NCBI RefSeq assembly: GCF_004519335.1
Contig: NZ_SOZD01000014.1
Span: 1-46,799, forward strand
Direction of reading: 5' to 3'
DNA length: 46,799 bases
Origin: Jiella endophytica
GTDB taxonomy: Bacteria; Pseudomonadota; Alphaproteobacteria; Rhizobiales; Rhizobiaceae
Shown: positions 1 to 8,064 of the stretch, piece after piece
Layout of the letters: each line of letters opens with the position of its first letter
How positions within the stretch are numbered: position 1 is the first letter of the stretch
Program-made: the position numbers and the translations under genes
The notes under the pieces: generated by a model
Seen by the model: only the letters and a program-made list of their open reading frames with translations
Database searches by the model: none
Told to the model about the DNA's origin: nothing

Positions 1-2
1 GG

Positions 3-119
3 CGCCTCGCCCTCAACGTCGCCAGACTGCATCCCGACAAGACCCCCATGCGACGAAAACTCCTCAAGGCCGGATGGGACGAAAGCTTCTTCTTCGATCT
101 CATTCGCCATATGCGATAG
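3..119 (+). pseudogene. C-terminal tail of a probable ISAs1-type transposase (cut by window edge)
   Basis: An open frame enters from the window edge and ends at TAG 117-119. Its 38 residues include ALNVARLHPDK, then MRRKLLKAGWDESFFFDLIR. The pattern of ALN, a basic stretch, then AGWD followed by an aromatic/Leu end resembles, from memory, the C-terminus of ISAs1-family transposases. Only the tail is visible, so it cannot be said whether the gene is intact upstream. No terminal inverted repeat was recognised after the stop. A different protein family is possible. Confidence 0.4.
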
Positions 120-128
120 ACCTGCCCG

Positions 129-335
129 CAAGGGGGGAGATCGACGGGATCGCGGGCCGTGCTATTTCGCAGACGGCATAGCACTCCAATACCTTTAGCG
201 CGCGATTTCTGTCCACCGCATCTGGGAGGATGAGATTTTGAGGTCTTGGAAGCCTCCGAATTTCGGCGGCGGCATCCAATGATGATCGATCTCCCCCCTT
301 GAGGGGGAGATGCCGGCAGGCAGAGGGGGGTGAGT
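129..335. repeat. Palindromic intergenic repeat of rhizobial type
   Basis: The 284-base gap before the next gene holds no convincing ORF. A 16-base segment at 129-144 (CAAGGGGGGAGATCGA) recurs in inverted orientation at 286-301. The right copy runs into the G-rich phrase GAGGGGGAGATGCCGGCAGG and a second run of Gs near 330. Similar CTCCCCC...GAGGGGGAG phrases are common intergenic repeats in Rhizobiales. The element lies between the transposase tail and the 3' end of the BatD-like gene and could be read as a hairpin by transcripts leaving that gene. Confidence 0.6.
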
Positions 336-403
336 CCCGCCGCGACAACCCTCAACCTGGCGCGCGAGCTCTCCGAGCCTCGCGCTTCCCCGCAGCGAAA
401 TCA

Positions 404-1579
404 TCACCGTCGCCGCAACAGCCGGCGCAGCTGCCGGTCGAGCGCCGCGAGATCAGCCGGCTCGCCGGCCTTGAACAGCGCGGTGTCGAGCGTCGCCAGG
501 TGATGCTCCGGCGAAAGCCCGCGCCGCGTCAGCCGCCGCGCTGCGGCAGTCCGGTAGGCCCGCGCGTCGCCGCGCAGACGGGCAAGCCGCATCGCCAGCG
601 CCTCGCGCTCCGGCAATGCCTGACGAAGCCTCGCCAGAATCTCGCCCGGTGGCCGCGGCCGGCGGCCCACCAGCGTCGCCGCCACCGGCAGGCCGAGGCC
701 AAGGGCCAGCGGCAGCAGCCAGGCAGCGGGGTTGGTGCGCGGCGCATCGACCTGTTCGGGCGCCGTCGCCGTCGCATAGGCGAAGCGCTGCGACTTCAGC
801 ACCACGTCGCGCATCTGCCGGCTGGTCGTGTCGAACCAGGGAATGTCGTAGGCCGGCAGCCGTCCCGGCTCGGCCTTCGAAAGCCGCATGCGCCATTGCC
901 AGCGGACGCTGCCGACGGGTCCGTCGCGGGTGAGCTTGGTCGAGCGCTGCTCCGGCGCGATGAAGGCGATCAGCCAGGGCGCGATCACCTTCGGCGGCGG
1001 CGGCAGGGCGGCGGCGGTCTGGCCCTTGGCAGTAATCGTCACCGTGCGGGTGGCGGTGGCGCCGTCGGCCAGCTGCGCCGGGTCCATGTCCCAGCGGTCG
1101 TCGATGCTGACGTCCTTCGCCGGGAGCCACCAGCCGGCGTTGGTCTTCGGCTTTGGCCTGACGGTGAGGCTGACCGCATTGGAGGTGACGGTCGTCTCGC
1201 TCCAGTGGCCGTTGCCGTCGTCGAGGGTCAGCCGGTGGCGGAACGGGCCGATGGTCAGCCTGCCGGTCCGCTCCGGATAGAGCGCCAGCTTGCGCTCGAC
1301 GGTGGTGTATTCGCGGCCGTTCTTGCGGGTCTTCGACCAGACGTCACGGCCGAGCTGCAGCCAGGTGAAGTTCGGCAGCTGGACGGCCTCGAAGCGCTCC
1401 AACGTGATGAAGGCGGCATAGTCGCCCTTCAGCGTCATAAGCACCATCTCGCCGACAAAGGGCTCGGAACTGTCCGCCTCGATGGTAGCGGTGAGGGTCA
1501 GGTCCGGCGCGGCCGCCCGGGCACCGGCGCCGAGCCCGAGGACCAGCCAGAGGAGCGCGGCGATGATCCGGCCTACCAT
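404..1579 (-). CDS. batD: BatD-like protein
   Basis: 391-residue exported membrane protein, the last gene of the moxR/bat operon. It starts with a signal-like segment (residues 1-23, ending ARAAA) and continues as an extracytoplasmic beta-rich region opening EADSSEPFVGEMVLMTLKG, typical of BatD proteins. One membrane helix lies at about 282-303 (AAWLLPLALGLGLPVAATLV). A cytoplasmic, Arg-rich tail of about 90 residues follows. Its ATG at 1579 overlaps the stop of the upstream TPR gene by 7 bases, so translation is probably coupled. BatD is known from Bacteroides and Leptospira 'aerotolerance' operons; its biochemical role is unsettled. The assignment rests on domain pattern plus operon position. 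The tail beyond the helix is more divergent than the front. Confidence 0.75.
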   Translation of the reverse strand: MVGRIIAALLWLVLGLGAGARAAAPDLTLTATIEADSSEPFVGEMVLMTLKGDYAAFITLERFEAVQLPNFTWLQLGRDVWSKTRKNGREYTTVERKLALYPERTGRLTIGPFRHRLTLDDGNGHWSETTVTSNAVSLTVRPKPKTNAGWWLPAKDVSIDDRWDMDPAQLADGATATRTVTITAKGQTAAALPPPPKVIAPWLIAFIAPEQRSTKLTRDGPVGSVRWQWRMRLSKAEPGRLPAYDIPWFDTTSRQMRDVVLKSQRFAYATATAPEQVDAPRTNPAAWLLPLALGLGLPVAATLVGRRPRPPGEILARLRQALPEREALAMRLARLRGDARAYRTAAARRLTRRGLSPEHHLATLDTALFKAGEPADLAALDRQLRRLLRRR

Positions 1580-2220
1580 GCGGTGTCCTCCGGCGGGTTG
1601 GCGAGGCCGAGATCCTGGCGGCGCTGATATTCCGCCTTGATCCGGCGCTTCAGATAGAGCGCCGGCTCGTCCTCCAGTGTCGCGAGCCAGCTCTCGGTCG
1701 CGGCGTTCATGCTCTTCACCCGCGGGTCGAGGGCGCTCAGCTGCATCGCCACGCTCTTGGCCTGGATGAGGTCGCGGCTGGTCGGGGCGGCAGCCGAGGG
1801 CTCCTCTGTCCTGGCATTGGCGGCGACCCCGTCGATGGCGTTGGATTCGCCGATGACGTCCGGCACCTTCTGCTTGACGAGATCGCGGTTGAAGCGGGCG
1901 TCGGCATCGGCCGGATCGACGAAGAGGACGGCCTCGAAATAGGCGAGCGCGCGGGGATAGTCGCCGGTCGCGGCCAGCGTCAGACCGCGGTCGTAGGTGG
2001 CGCGGCGGCCAGATCCCGCAAAGGCCGCGTCCGCCCCGGCATAGTCGCCGGCCTGATAGAGCGCGACGCCCCGGGCATGAGGGGCATCGAGCAGCGGCAA
2101 GGCAAGGCGCGGCAGGCCGATGGCGAGAGCGAGCCTGCCGAAGGCCGCCGGGCCGGCGACAATCGCGCAGAACCCGGCGAGCAGGAGGACGGCGACGGGG
2201 AGAATGCGGATGTTCGCCAT
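1573..2220 (-). CDS. TPR-repeat membrane protein of the bat operon (BatC-like)
   Basis: 215 residues from ATG 2220, one base downstream of the preceding stop at 2222-2224. A longer reading from 2259 would overlap the VWA gene and adds no recognisable sequence. The N-terminus is hydrophobic (ILPVAVLLLAGFCAIVAG, about residues 5-22), giving one membrane anchor or a signal. TPR-like helices follow at about residues 50-110 (GVALYQAGDYAGADAAF; YDRGLTLAATGDYPRALAYF). The C-terminal third is charged and unassigned. Position between a second VWA protein and BatD matches BatC or the BatB/C fusions of other bacteria. Such TPRs are thought to mediate assembly with the VWA partners; that is inference here. 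Confidence 0.72.
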   Translation of the reverse strand: MANIRILPVAVLLLAGFCAIVAGPAAFGRLALAIGLPRLALPLLDAPHARGVALYQAGDYAGADAAFAGSGRRATYDRGLTLAATGDYPRALAYFEAVLFVDPADADARFNRDLVKQKVPDVIGESNAIDGVAANARTEEPSAAAPTSRDLIQAKSVAMQLSALDPRVKSMNAATESWLATLEDEPALYLKRRIKAEYQRRQDLGLANPPEDTAW

Positions 2221-2221
2221 C

Positions 2222-3148
2222 TCAGCGGGCCCTGCGGAACAGGAGGAGCGCCGGCGCAAGCGCGAAAAGCAAGAGATAGCGGCCGAAATCGGCGAAGAAG
2301 AGCGCCGCGGTGTCGCCTTTGGCCAGATCGCTCGCGGCGCGTCGTCCGACCGTCTCTGCTAGCGGCACCGGGTCGCGCGCCTCGCCGAAGCTGCCGTCGC
2401 CCGCCTCCGCAAGGCGCTGCAGCCCGGCCTCGTCCGGCGGCGGCAGGTCGCCGTTCTTGGCGGTCGGGCGCACCAGATAGGCGTTGACGTGAATGCCCCG
2501 GCCGGCGAGGTCGCCGGCTTCGGCAAAGGCCTCCGGCGAGAGATTGTCGCCGTCGGTGACGAGGACGATGTCGCCCTTCAGGACCCCCGCCTCGCCAAAG
2601 ACGCGGCTCGCCAGCGCCAGTGCCCGGTCGGTGCGGCTGCCGGGATTGGGGACGACGTCGCCGCCGAGAACGGCGATCAGCGGCGAGAGGGCGGCGGCAT
2701 CGGAGGTGAAGGCGCTCGCCACATAGGCCTCGCCGGCATAGAGGATCATCGCCACCGGCCGGCCGGCTGCCCGCTGCAGGACGAGTTGCGCGGCCGCCTG
2801 GGCATCGGCAAGGCCGTCGCCCTCGACGATCGAGCGCGACAGGTCGATGGCGACGACGATGCCGTCGAGATTGCGGAAGGTCTCGGGATCGGCTATCCGC
2901 CGCGCCGGCCCCGAAAGAGCCAGCGCGATCGCCGCGGCGACGGCGACCGGCACCAGCAGCCGGCGGCCCTTGCCGGGGACGACCCGGCCGAAGCGCGCCA
3001 TCGCCCGCATCAGCGCCGGGTCGATCGCCTGTTCCCAGGCGCCGAGCCCGCGCGCCCGGCGGAGCGCCACGGCCGCGAGAAGCGCGATCGCCGGCAGGGC
3101 GGCGAGCCAGAGCGGGCGGAGCAGCACGAGAGAGCCGACCTCCGCCAT
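2222..3148 (-). CDS. batB: VWA-domain membrane protein (BatB-like)
   Basis: 308 residues, start ATG 3148 overlapping the previous TGA by one base (TGATG). There are two N-terminal membrane helices (about residues 7-25 and 53-71), a von Willebrand A domain from about 80 to 250, and a last helix near the C-terminus (YLLLFALAPALLLF). The MIDAS metal motif is intact as DLSRS, and DGDNL fits the later MIDAS aspartate. It pairs with the VWA protein upstream; two adjacent VWA membrane proteins are the hallmark of bat operons. A 741-residue reading through this frame from 4447 is wrong, because its first half is antisense-like, Arg/Ser-rich sequence under the neighbouring gene. Confidence 0.85.
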   Translation of the reverse strand: MAEVGSLVLLRPLWLAALPAIALLAAVALRRARGLGAWEQAIDPALMRAMARFGRVVPGKGRRLLVPVAVAAAIALALSGPARRIADPETFRNLDGIVVAIDLSRSIVEGDGLADAQAAAQLVLQRAAGRPVAMILYAGEAYVASAFTSDAAALSPLIAVLGGDVVPNPGSRTDRALALASRVFGEAGVLKGDIVLVTDGDNLSPEAFAEAGDLAGRGIHVNAYLVRPTAKNGDLPPPDEAGLQRLAEAGDGSFGEARDPVPLAETVGRRAASDLAKGDTAALFFADFGRYLLLFALAPALLLFRRAR

Positions 3149-4101
3149 CACAGCGCCCTGCGGCTGACGACGAGGAACACCGCGCAGCCGAGCGCGGCGA
3201 GCGCCGGCCAGATCCAGTAGTCGCGCCGGATCGTTGCCGGCGGACGGTCTAGGCCGCTCGCCTCGAGGCCGTCGATGGCGGCGGTGACGGTGGCAAGGTC
3301 GCCGGTGCTTTTCACCCGGAAGCTGCGGCCGCCGCTGGTTTCGGCGATCATCTTCAGCGTCGCCGTGTCGACGGCGTCGGGGTCGTTCGGCCGGGTCTCG
3401 CGGTCCTCGGGCCCGAGCGCGATGGTGTAGACGGTGATGCCGAGGCGCTTTGCGAGCCTGGCGACATCGGCCGGCAGGACATTGCCCGAGGTGTCGGCGC
3501 CGTCGGAGAGGAGTATCACCACCCGCGAGCGGGCATCGCCCTTTTCCAGCCGCTTCAGCGCGACGCCGAGGCCGCCGGCAATGGCGGTCGAGCGGCCGGA
3601 AATGCCGATCGTCACCTCGTCGATCGCCCGCGAGACGGCGGCGACGTCGAAGGTCAGCGGTGCGGCGACATAGGCGTTTTCGGCAAACAGCACGAGGCCG
3701 ACCCGGTCGCCGGCACGGCCGGCGACGAAGCGCTTGCCGACCGCCTTCACCGCCTCGAGCCGCGACACCGTGCGGCCGTCGAGGGTGAAGTCCTCCTGCT
3801 CCATCGAGCCGGACAGGTCGATCGCCAGCACCATGTCGCGGCCGGATACCGGCAGAGCCTCCACCGGCTCCAGCCGCTGCGGGCCGGCCAGCGCGACGAC
3901 GAGCGCCAGCCAGAGGAGGATCGGCACGGCCCGGCGGATCCGCACGTGAAGGCCGTCCCGCGCACCCTCCGCCAGGCCGCGGCCGATGCTTTCGGGAATG
4001 AGGAGCGCGCCGGTCACCGCCTCGCGCCCGGGCAGGAGCCGCATGGCGAGAAGCGGCAGCGGCAGGAGGAGAAAGGCCAGCGGCGAAGCGAAACCGATCA
4101 T
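3148..4101 (-). CDS. batA: VWA-domain membrane protein (BatA-like)
   Basis: 317 residues. It begins with a hydrophobic helix (FASPLAFLLLPLPLLAM). A second helix lies at about 57-75, and the VWA domain starts at about residue 88 with an intact MIDAS motif DLSGSMEQEDF. The domain also carries the threonine segment APLTFD and the motif LLSDGADTSGN. A C-terminal helix (YWIWPALAALGCAVFLVV) closes it. Length and topology match BatA. ATG 4101 overlaps the TGA of the DUF4381-like gene by 4 bases. The extracytoplasmic or cytoplasmic side of the VWA domain cannot be proved from sequence; in the family it lies between the helices. Confidence 0.87.
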   Translation of the reverse strand: MIGFASPLAFLLLPLPLLAMRLLPGREAVTGALLIPESIGRGLAEGARDGLHVRIRRAVPILLWLALVVALAGPQRLEPVEALPVSGRDMVLAIDLSGSMEQEDFTLDGRTVSRLEAVKAVGKRFVAGRAGDRVGLVLFAENAYVAAPLTFDVAAVSRAIDEVTIGISGRSTAIAGGLGVALKRLEKGDARSRVVILLSDGADTSGNVLPADVARLAKRLGITVYTIALGPEDRETRPNDPDAVDTATLKMIAETSGGRSFRVKSTGDLATVTAAIDGLEASGLDRPPATIRRDYWIWPALAALGCAVFLVVSRRAL

Positions 4102-4523
4102 CGCCGCCCCCGGCCCGGCAAGGCTTCGAGGATCGCCGCATCGAGCCCGTCGGCATCGAGGCGGGGGGTCGGCCGATAGAGCTCGGCATCGATCCGCGCC
4201 CGGATTTCGGCGAGCTGCCGGCCGGCCCTTTCGCCGTGCCGGCCTTTGGTCCGCACACTGCGTTCCAGCGCGGCGACGAGCTGCGACTGGGAGAGGAGAC
4301 GCGCTTCCGGGGCAAGGCGGCGGGCCGCATCGAGCTGCCTCGCGGCAAGGGAACGTTCCGACAGACGCGGGACGGTGAACGCCCGCAGCAGGACGGCGAG
4401 TGCGAGACCGGCGACGAGCGCCAGGGCGAAGATCGCCAGCCCGCCATGCCAGTCGAAGGCGGTGAAGCCCGGCGGCAGGCGCACCGGCCGGAGCTTTGCG
4501 ATCAGGTCAGGATCGGCGCCCAT
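4098..4523 (-). CDS. DUF4381-type small membrane protein
   Basis: 141 residues from ATG 4523, a start inside the last codons of the DUF58 gene (17-base overlap). One membrane helix at about residues 28-47 (GGLAIFALALVAGLALAVLL) is followed by a positively charged helical tail (LAARQLDAARRLAPEARLL; VAALERSVRTKGRHGERAG). This is the layout of DUF4381 proteins, which sit between DUF58 and BatA in many proteobacterial moxR/bat operons. The longer reading from 5102 covers the DUF58 gene in a shadow frame and is not used. Function is unknown; a structural role at the membrane is inferred from context. Confidence 0.75.
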   Translation of the reverse strand: MGADPDLIAKLRPVRLPPGFTAFDWHGGLAIFALALVAGLALAVLLRAFTVPRLSERSLAARQLDAARRLAPEARLLSQSQLVAALERSVRTKGRHGERAGRQLAEIRARIDAELYRPTPRLDADGLDAAILEALPGRGRR

Positions 4524-5457
4524 CGATCCCCTCCAGGCTCGCCGCGATCGTCTCCCAGGTGCCGTCGCTGGCGACCGGCCGCACCGGAACGCCCGCTGCG
4601 GCGAGGCGCTCGACATTCCGGTCGGCAGCGCTGGTCGGCGCGGGCGTCGTCTGCTCCCGCCTGACGAAAGCCCAGCCCATCGGCCCGGCGCCGGCCTCGC
4701 CGACCAGCCGGTAGGGATAGGCGCCTTCCCTGGGGGCGGTCTCGAAGCGGTCGCGGACATGCAGGACGGTGATGGCATAGCGCCGGCAGGCCGCCCCGGC
4801 GAGACGCTCGAAATCCTCTCTCTGCCGGTCGAGCCCGGTGGCGATGAGCAGCGCCGTCCCCGGCATGGCGCGTGCCACGGCCTCCTCGAGAAGCTCGGCA
4901 AGGCTCGGCTCGCTGGGATGCCGCCCTGCGGCGAGGGTCTCCGCCGCGGCGGCGTGGGCGCTTTCCAGCGCACCGGCGATGCCGGCCATCGCCCGCTCGC
5001 GGGGCTTCGGCGGCAGGAACTGCGTCTCGCCGCCCGCCGCGGCCAAGAGGCCGACGCGCCCGCCCGCCTCGACGACGCGCCAGCCGGCGAGCGCCAGCGC
5101 ACCGGCGGCGGCGACCGAGCGCAGCCGCACCCGCGTCCCGAACAGCATCGGGGCGCGGAAATCGGCGATCAGCAGCGCCGCCCGGTCGCGCTCGTCGCGA
5201 AAGGTGCGCACATGGGTCTTGGCGGTGCGGGCCGTCGCCGCTGCATCGACATGGCGGATGTCGTCGCCTTGCGAAAACAGCCGCACGTCGACGATTTCGA
5301 GGCCGTTGCCCCGCCGCTTGCCGGCAAAGCCGCCGGGCCGGCTGGTCGGCGCGAGGGAGCGTTCGGGAACGTGCCGGACGATGTGGCGCATGGCGAAGAG
5401 CCGCGCAGCGTCGACCCGCACGGCCTCGTCCTCGGCCTCGGCAAATGGCGCCAGCAT
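4507..5457 (-). CDS. DUF58-domain protein
   Basis: 316 residues from ATG 5457, overlapping the MoxR stop (ATG inside TGATG). Near residues 45-80 it carries the DUF58 core: LFSQGDDIRHVDAAATAR then THVRTFRDERDRAALLIAD. The family usually has Asp-Trp after this Arg-x-[IV]; here it reads HVDAA, so the tryptophan is replaced. A VWA-like fold follows, with LLIATGLDRQREDFERL late in the protein. DUF58 proteins almost always accompany MoxR ATPases and VWA proteins and are probably clients or partners of the ATPase. No membrane helix is evident, so a cytoplasmic location is likely. Confidence 0.85.
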   Translation of the reverse strand: MLAPFAEAEDEAVRVDAARLFAMRHIVRHVPERSLAPTSRPGGFAGKRRGNGLEIVDVRLFSQGDDIRHVDAAATARTAKTHVRTFRDERDRAALLIADFRAPMLFGTRVRLRSVAAAGALALAGWRVVEAGGRVGLLAAAGGETQFLPPKPRERAMAGIAGALESAHAAAAETLAAGRHPSEPSLAELLEEAVARAMPGTALLIATGLDRQREDFERLAGAACRRYAITVLHVRDRFETAPREGAYPYRLVGEAGAGPMGWAFVRREQTTPAPTSAADRNVERLAAAGVPVRPVASDGTWETIAASLEGIDGRRS

Positions 5458-6488
5458 CACAGCGGCTCGACGCGGGAGACCAGACGCTCGACCAGGCTGC
5501 GGCCGGTCACCCCCTCGGCGCTTGCCCGCCATGTCGGGATGACACGATGGGCGAGGATGTCCGGCGCGAGCTCCGAGACGTCCTCCGGCACGGCATAGTC
5601 GCGGCCGGCGAGAAAGGCGCGGGCACGGGCCGCGGCGGCGAGCGCCAGCGATCCGCGCGGCGAGACGGCATGCTCGATCTGGCTTTCGAGGTCCGGCATC
5701 GCGCCGCTCCGCCGCGTTGCCATGACGAGGCGGACGATATAGTCCTTCAGCGCCGGCGCGAGGTGGATCGCGGCCGCGGCGCGGCGGGCCGAGAGGATCG
5801 CCTCGGTGGTGACCGGCGTCGGCCGGGCGGGCGCCTCGCCGGCCGTCTCGCGCTCGACGAGGCCGAGGATCTCGAGCTCGGCGGCCGCGTCGGGCAGATC
5901 GACGAGGACATGCATGAGAAAGCGGTCGAGCTGCGCCTCGGGAAGCGGAAACGTGCCCTCGTGCTCGATCGAGTTCTGGGTGGCGACCACCATGAAGGGT
6001 TGCGGCAGGGCGTAGGTGACGCCGCCGGCGGTGACCTGCGCTTCCGCCATCGCCTCGAGCAGCGCCGACTGTACCTTCGGCGGCGCGCGATTGATCTCGT
6101 CGACGAGGACGAGCGAGTGGAACACCGGCCCCTCGACGAATTCGAAGCGTCCCGCCTCCGGCCGGAACACCTGCGTGCCTGTCAGGTCGGCCGGCATCAG
6201 GTCCGGCGTGCACTGGATGCGCGAGAAGGAGGCTTCGAGGCCGCCGGCGAGCAGCTTGACGGCGCGGGTCTTGGCGAGGCCCGGCGGGCCCTCGACGAGC
6301 AGATGGCCGCCGGTCAGAAGCGCGATCAGCAGACGTTCGACAAGGCTCGATCGGCCGATCAGCCCGGCCTCGACGCTTCTCCGCAGGCTGGCGAGCGGCG
6401 CGGCAGGCTGCAACGGCGCAGCTCCTGTCAATCGACGGTCACCCGGTGCGGTCGGCGCCTCGGCCTCGGCAAGTGGACGGTCCACCAT
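5457..6488 (-). CDS. moxR: MoxR-family AAA+ ATPase
   Basis: 343 residues; ATG 6488 is preceded by GGGAGGAAC, an excellent ribosome site, so the longer reading from 6797 is rejected. Walker A is GPPGLAKTR (about residues 70-78), Walker B is LVLVDEINRAPPKVQSAL, and sensor 1 is VATQNSIEHEGTFPLPEAQL. These match MoxR ATPases, chaperone-like enzymes that assemble or activate partner complexes, often VWA proteins. It is the first gene of seven transcribed to 404, most of which overlap. The promoter must lie in the 202-base gap shared with the divergent histidine kinase. Confidence 0.93.
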   Translation of the reverse strand: MVDRPLAEAEAPTAPGDRRLTGAAPLQPAAPLASLRRSVEAGLIGRSSLVERLLIALLTGGHLLVEGPPGLAKTRAVKLLAGGLEASFSRIQCTPDLMPADLTGTQVFRPEAGRFEFVEGPVFHSLVLVDEINRAPPKVQSALLEAMAEAQVTAGGVTYALPQPFMVVATQNSIEHEGTFPLPEAQLDRFLMHVLVDLPDAAAELEILGLVERETAGEAPARPTPVTTEAILSARRAAAAIHLAPALKDYIVRLVMATRRSGAMPDLESQIEHAVSPRGSLALAAAARARAFLAGRDYAVPEDVSELAPDILAHRVIPTWRASAEGVTGRSLVERLVSRVEPL

Positions 6489-6690
6489 GTTCCTCCCATC
6501 GCCGCGCGACGGGCGGTGCCGGACCCTCACGCGACTGGACGGGATTATCACGACCGGGCCGCCAAAGGTAAACGGCAAAACGCCCTTTCCCGGACGGGCA
6601 AGTTGCCCGATCACCGTGGAGAGACCTTGCGGTGCCGGCAAAGCTCGTTGCCAATGGGTGCCGCCGGCTGCGAAGAGGAGGTGCCGCGTC
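6489..6690. promoter_or_regulatory. Divergent control region between moxR/bat operon and two-component genes
   Basis: The 202-base gap separates the start of moxR (minus) from the start of the kinase (plus), so both promoters must be here. It is less GC-rich around 6545-6600 (ATTATCACGACC, AAAGGTAAACGGCAAAACG). I could not identify a convincing -35/-10 pair. The shared region makes the response regulator a natural candidate for controlling the bat operon, but no operator was proved. Confidence 0.4.
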
Positions 6691-8064
6691 GTGAGCCTCA
6701 AGGCCAAGCTCGTCTGCCGCCTGATCCTGGTGGCGACGGCGGCGTTCTTCGTCGCCGTCGGGTGGATCGTCGCAGATACGCGGGCCCAGATCTCCAACGA
6801 TCTCGCCGCGACCGAGGCGCGCGTCTCCTACCAGCTGGAGCGCATGCACCGGCTCGGCAGCGGTACGCCCGCCCCGGCGCTGATGATGGACAACGCCATC
6901 GAGATCGTCCTGGTCATGGCGCCCGGAACATGCGTCGTCGTGTCGCGCGAGGCCGCCGGCCTTTCCGAGCGGCGGCTGTGTGCCGGCTGGAACGTCTACG
7001 GCCGGGTGGCGCCAGACTGGTTCCGCGTCCTGCTCCGGGCGACGATCGGCGGATTCGCACCCATCGAAAAGGCCGTTCCGATTTATGACGGCACCGACTA
7101 CCGGCTGAGGACGACCATCGATCCGGTCGCCGCGACGACGCGGATCTGGCAGCAGGTGCGCATCGCCAGCGGCCTCTGCGCGGGGCTTGCCGGCGCGATC
7201 GCGCTTCTCTCGGCCTTGGCCGCGACGCGGACGCTGGCGCCCGTCGCGACGCTGGTGTCGGGCCTGCGGCGGATCGAGGCGGGAGAGACCGGCGGCCGGC
7301 TGCCGCGGTCCGGGATCGCCGAATTCGACCGCATCGCCGGCGCCATCGACGACCTCGCCTCCCAGCTCCACACCTCGCTCGAGGCACGCAAGGCGCTGAT
7401 GAAACGGTTGTTCGCGGTCCAGGAGGACGAACGCCGGCGGCTCGCCCGGGATCTTCACGACGAGTTCGGCCAATGCCTGACGGCGGCTGGTGCCATCGCC
7501 GCTTCGATCGAGGGCGAGGCGGGCAGCGATCGTCCTCGCATCGCCAGCGACGCGCGGACGCTCGGGCGCATCAACCAGCGCATGATGATGTCGCTGCGCA
7601 GCGCCTTTTCGACGCTGAGGCCGCCCGACCTTGCCGAACTTGGCCTCGGCGCGTCGCTGGCATCCCTCGTCCGCGACTGGAATGCCGGGCTGTTCGGCCG
7701 CACGGTCTTCGAACTCCAGGCGTCGCCCGCCGTCGACGATCTTCCGGCCGAGGTGGCGACCACGGCCTATCGGATCGTCCAGGAGGGCCTGACCAATGCC
7801 GCGCGCCATGCCGACGCCCGGCATGTGCGGGTCGCGCTCGGCATCGCCGCGCCCGGCAGCCGGCCGGTGCTGGAGATCGTCGTTGCCGACGACGGGATCG
7901 GCGGCGAGGCTGCAGGCTTCCAGCAGGGCGGCAGCGGCCTCATCGGCATCCGGGAGCGTGTCGGCGCAATGAACGGCCGGCTCGTCATCGACAGCAGCTC
8001 CGCCGGCACCCGGCTTGCCGCGACGGTGCCGCTGGAGGCCACCGGCCGGGAGGCGGCGGCGTGA
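6691..8064 (+). CDS. NarL/UhpB-type sensor histidine kinase
   Basis: 457 residues from GTG 6691, chosen because AGGAGGTG lies 7 bases upstream. A membrane helix at about residues 8-28 and another at about 155-175 bracket a roughly 125-residue periplasmic sensor region. It contains Cys pairs (APGTCVVV, RRLCAGW) but no known sensor fold. A HAMP-like linker (about 176-230) leads to the HisKA_3 dimerisation helix with the phosphoacceptor His256 in RRLARDLHDEFGQCL. The ATPase domain has Asn369 (EGLTNAARHA), DDGIGGE and GLIGIRERV. Such kinases phosphorylate a LuxR-type regulator, here the next gene, which overlaps by 4 bases. The stimulus is unknown. Confidence 0.92.
   Translation: MSLKAKLVCRLILVATAAFFVAVGWIVADTRAQISNDLAATEARVSYQLERMHRLGSGTPAPALMMDNAIEIVLVMAPGTCVVVSREAAGLSERRLCAGWNVYGRVAPDWFRVLLRATIGGFAPIEKAVPIYDGTDYRLRTTIDPVAATTRIWQQVRIASGLCAGLAGAIALLSALAATRTLAPVATLVSGLRRIEAGETGGRLPRSGIAEFDRIAGAIDDLASQLHTSLEARKALMKRLFAVQEDERRRLARDLHDEFGQCLTAAGAIAASIEGEAGSDRPRIASDARTLGRINQRMMMSLRSAFSTLRPPDLAELGLGASLASLVRDWNAGLFGRTVFELQASPAVDDLPAEVATTAYRIVQEGLTNAARHADARHVRVALGIAAPGSRPVLEIVVADDGIGGEAAGFQQGGSGLIGIRERVGAMNGRLVIDSSSAGTRLAATVPLEATGREAAA

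Noticed and set aside
299-1627. 442-residue plus-strand ORF over the BatD-like gene
   Set aside because: Arg/Gly/Ala-rich shadow of the opposite strand; the minus frame has a signal peptide, domain pattern and operon overlaps.
3149-4447. N-terminal half of a 741-residue minus ORF ending at 2222
   Set aside because: The first 430 residues are Arg/Ser/Pro-rich and lie in the wrong frame across BatA and the DUF4381-like gene; the true BatB start is ATG 3148.
4872-7088. 738-residue plus ORF across the DUF58, moxR and kinase genes
   Set aside because: No family motif, composition of a GC-rich shadow frame, and it conflicts with three well-supported genes.
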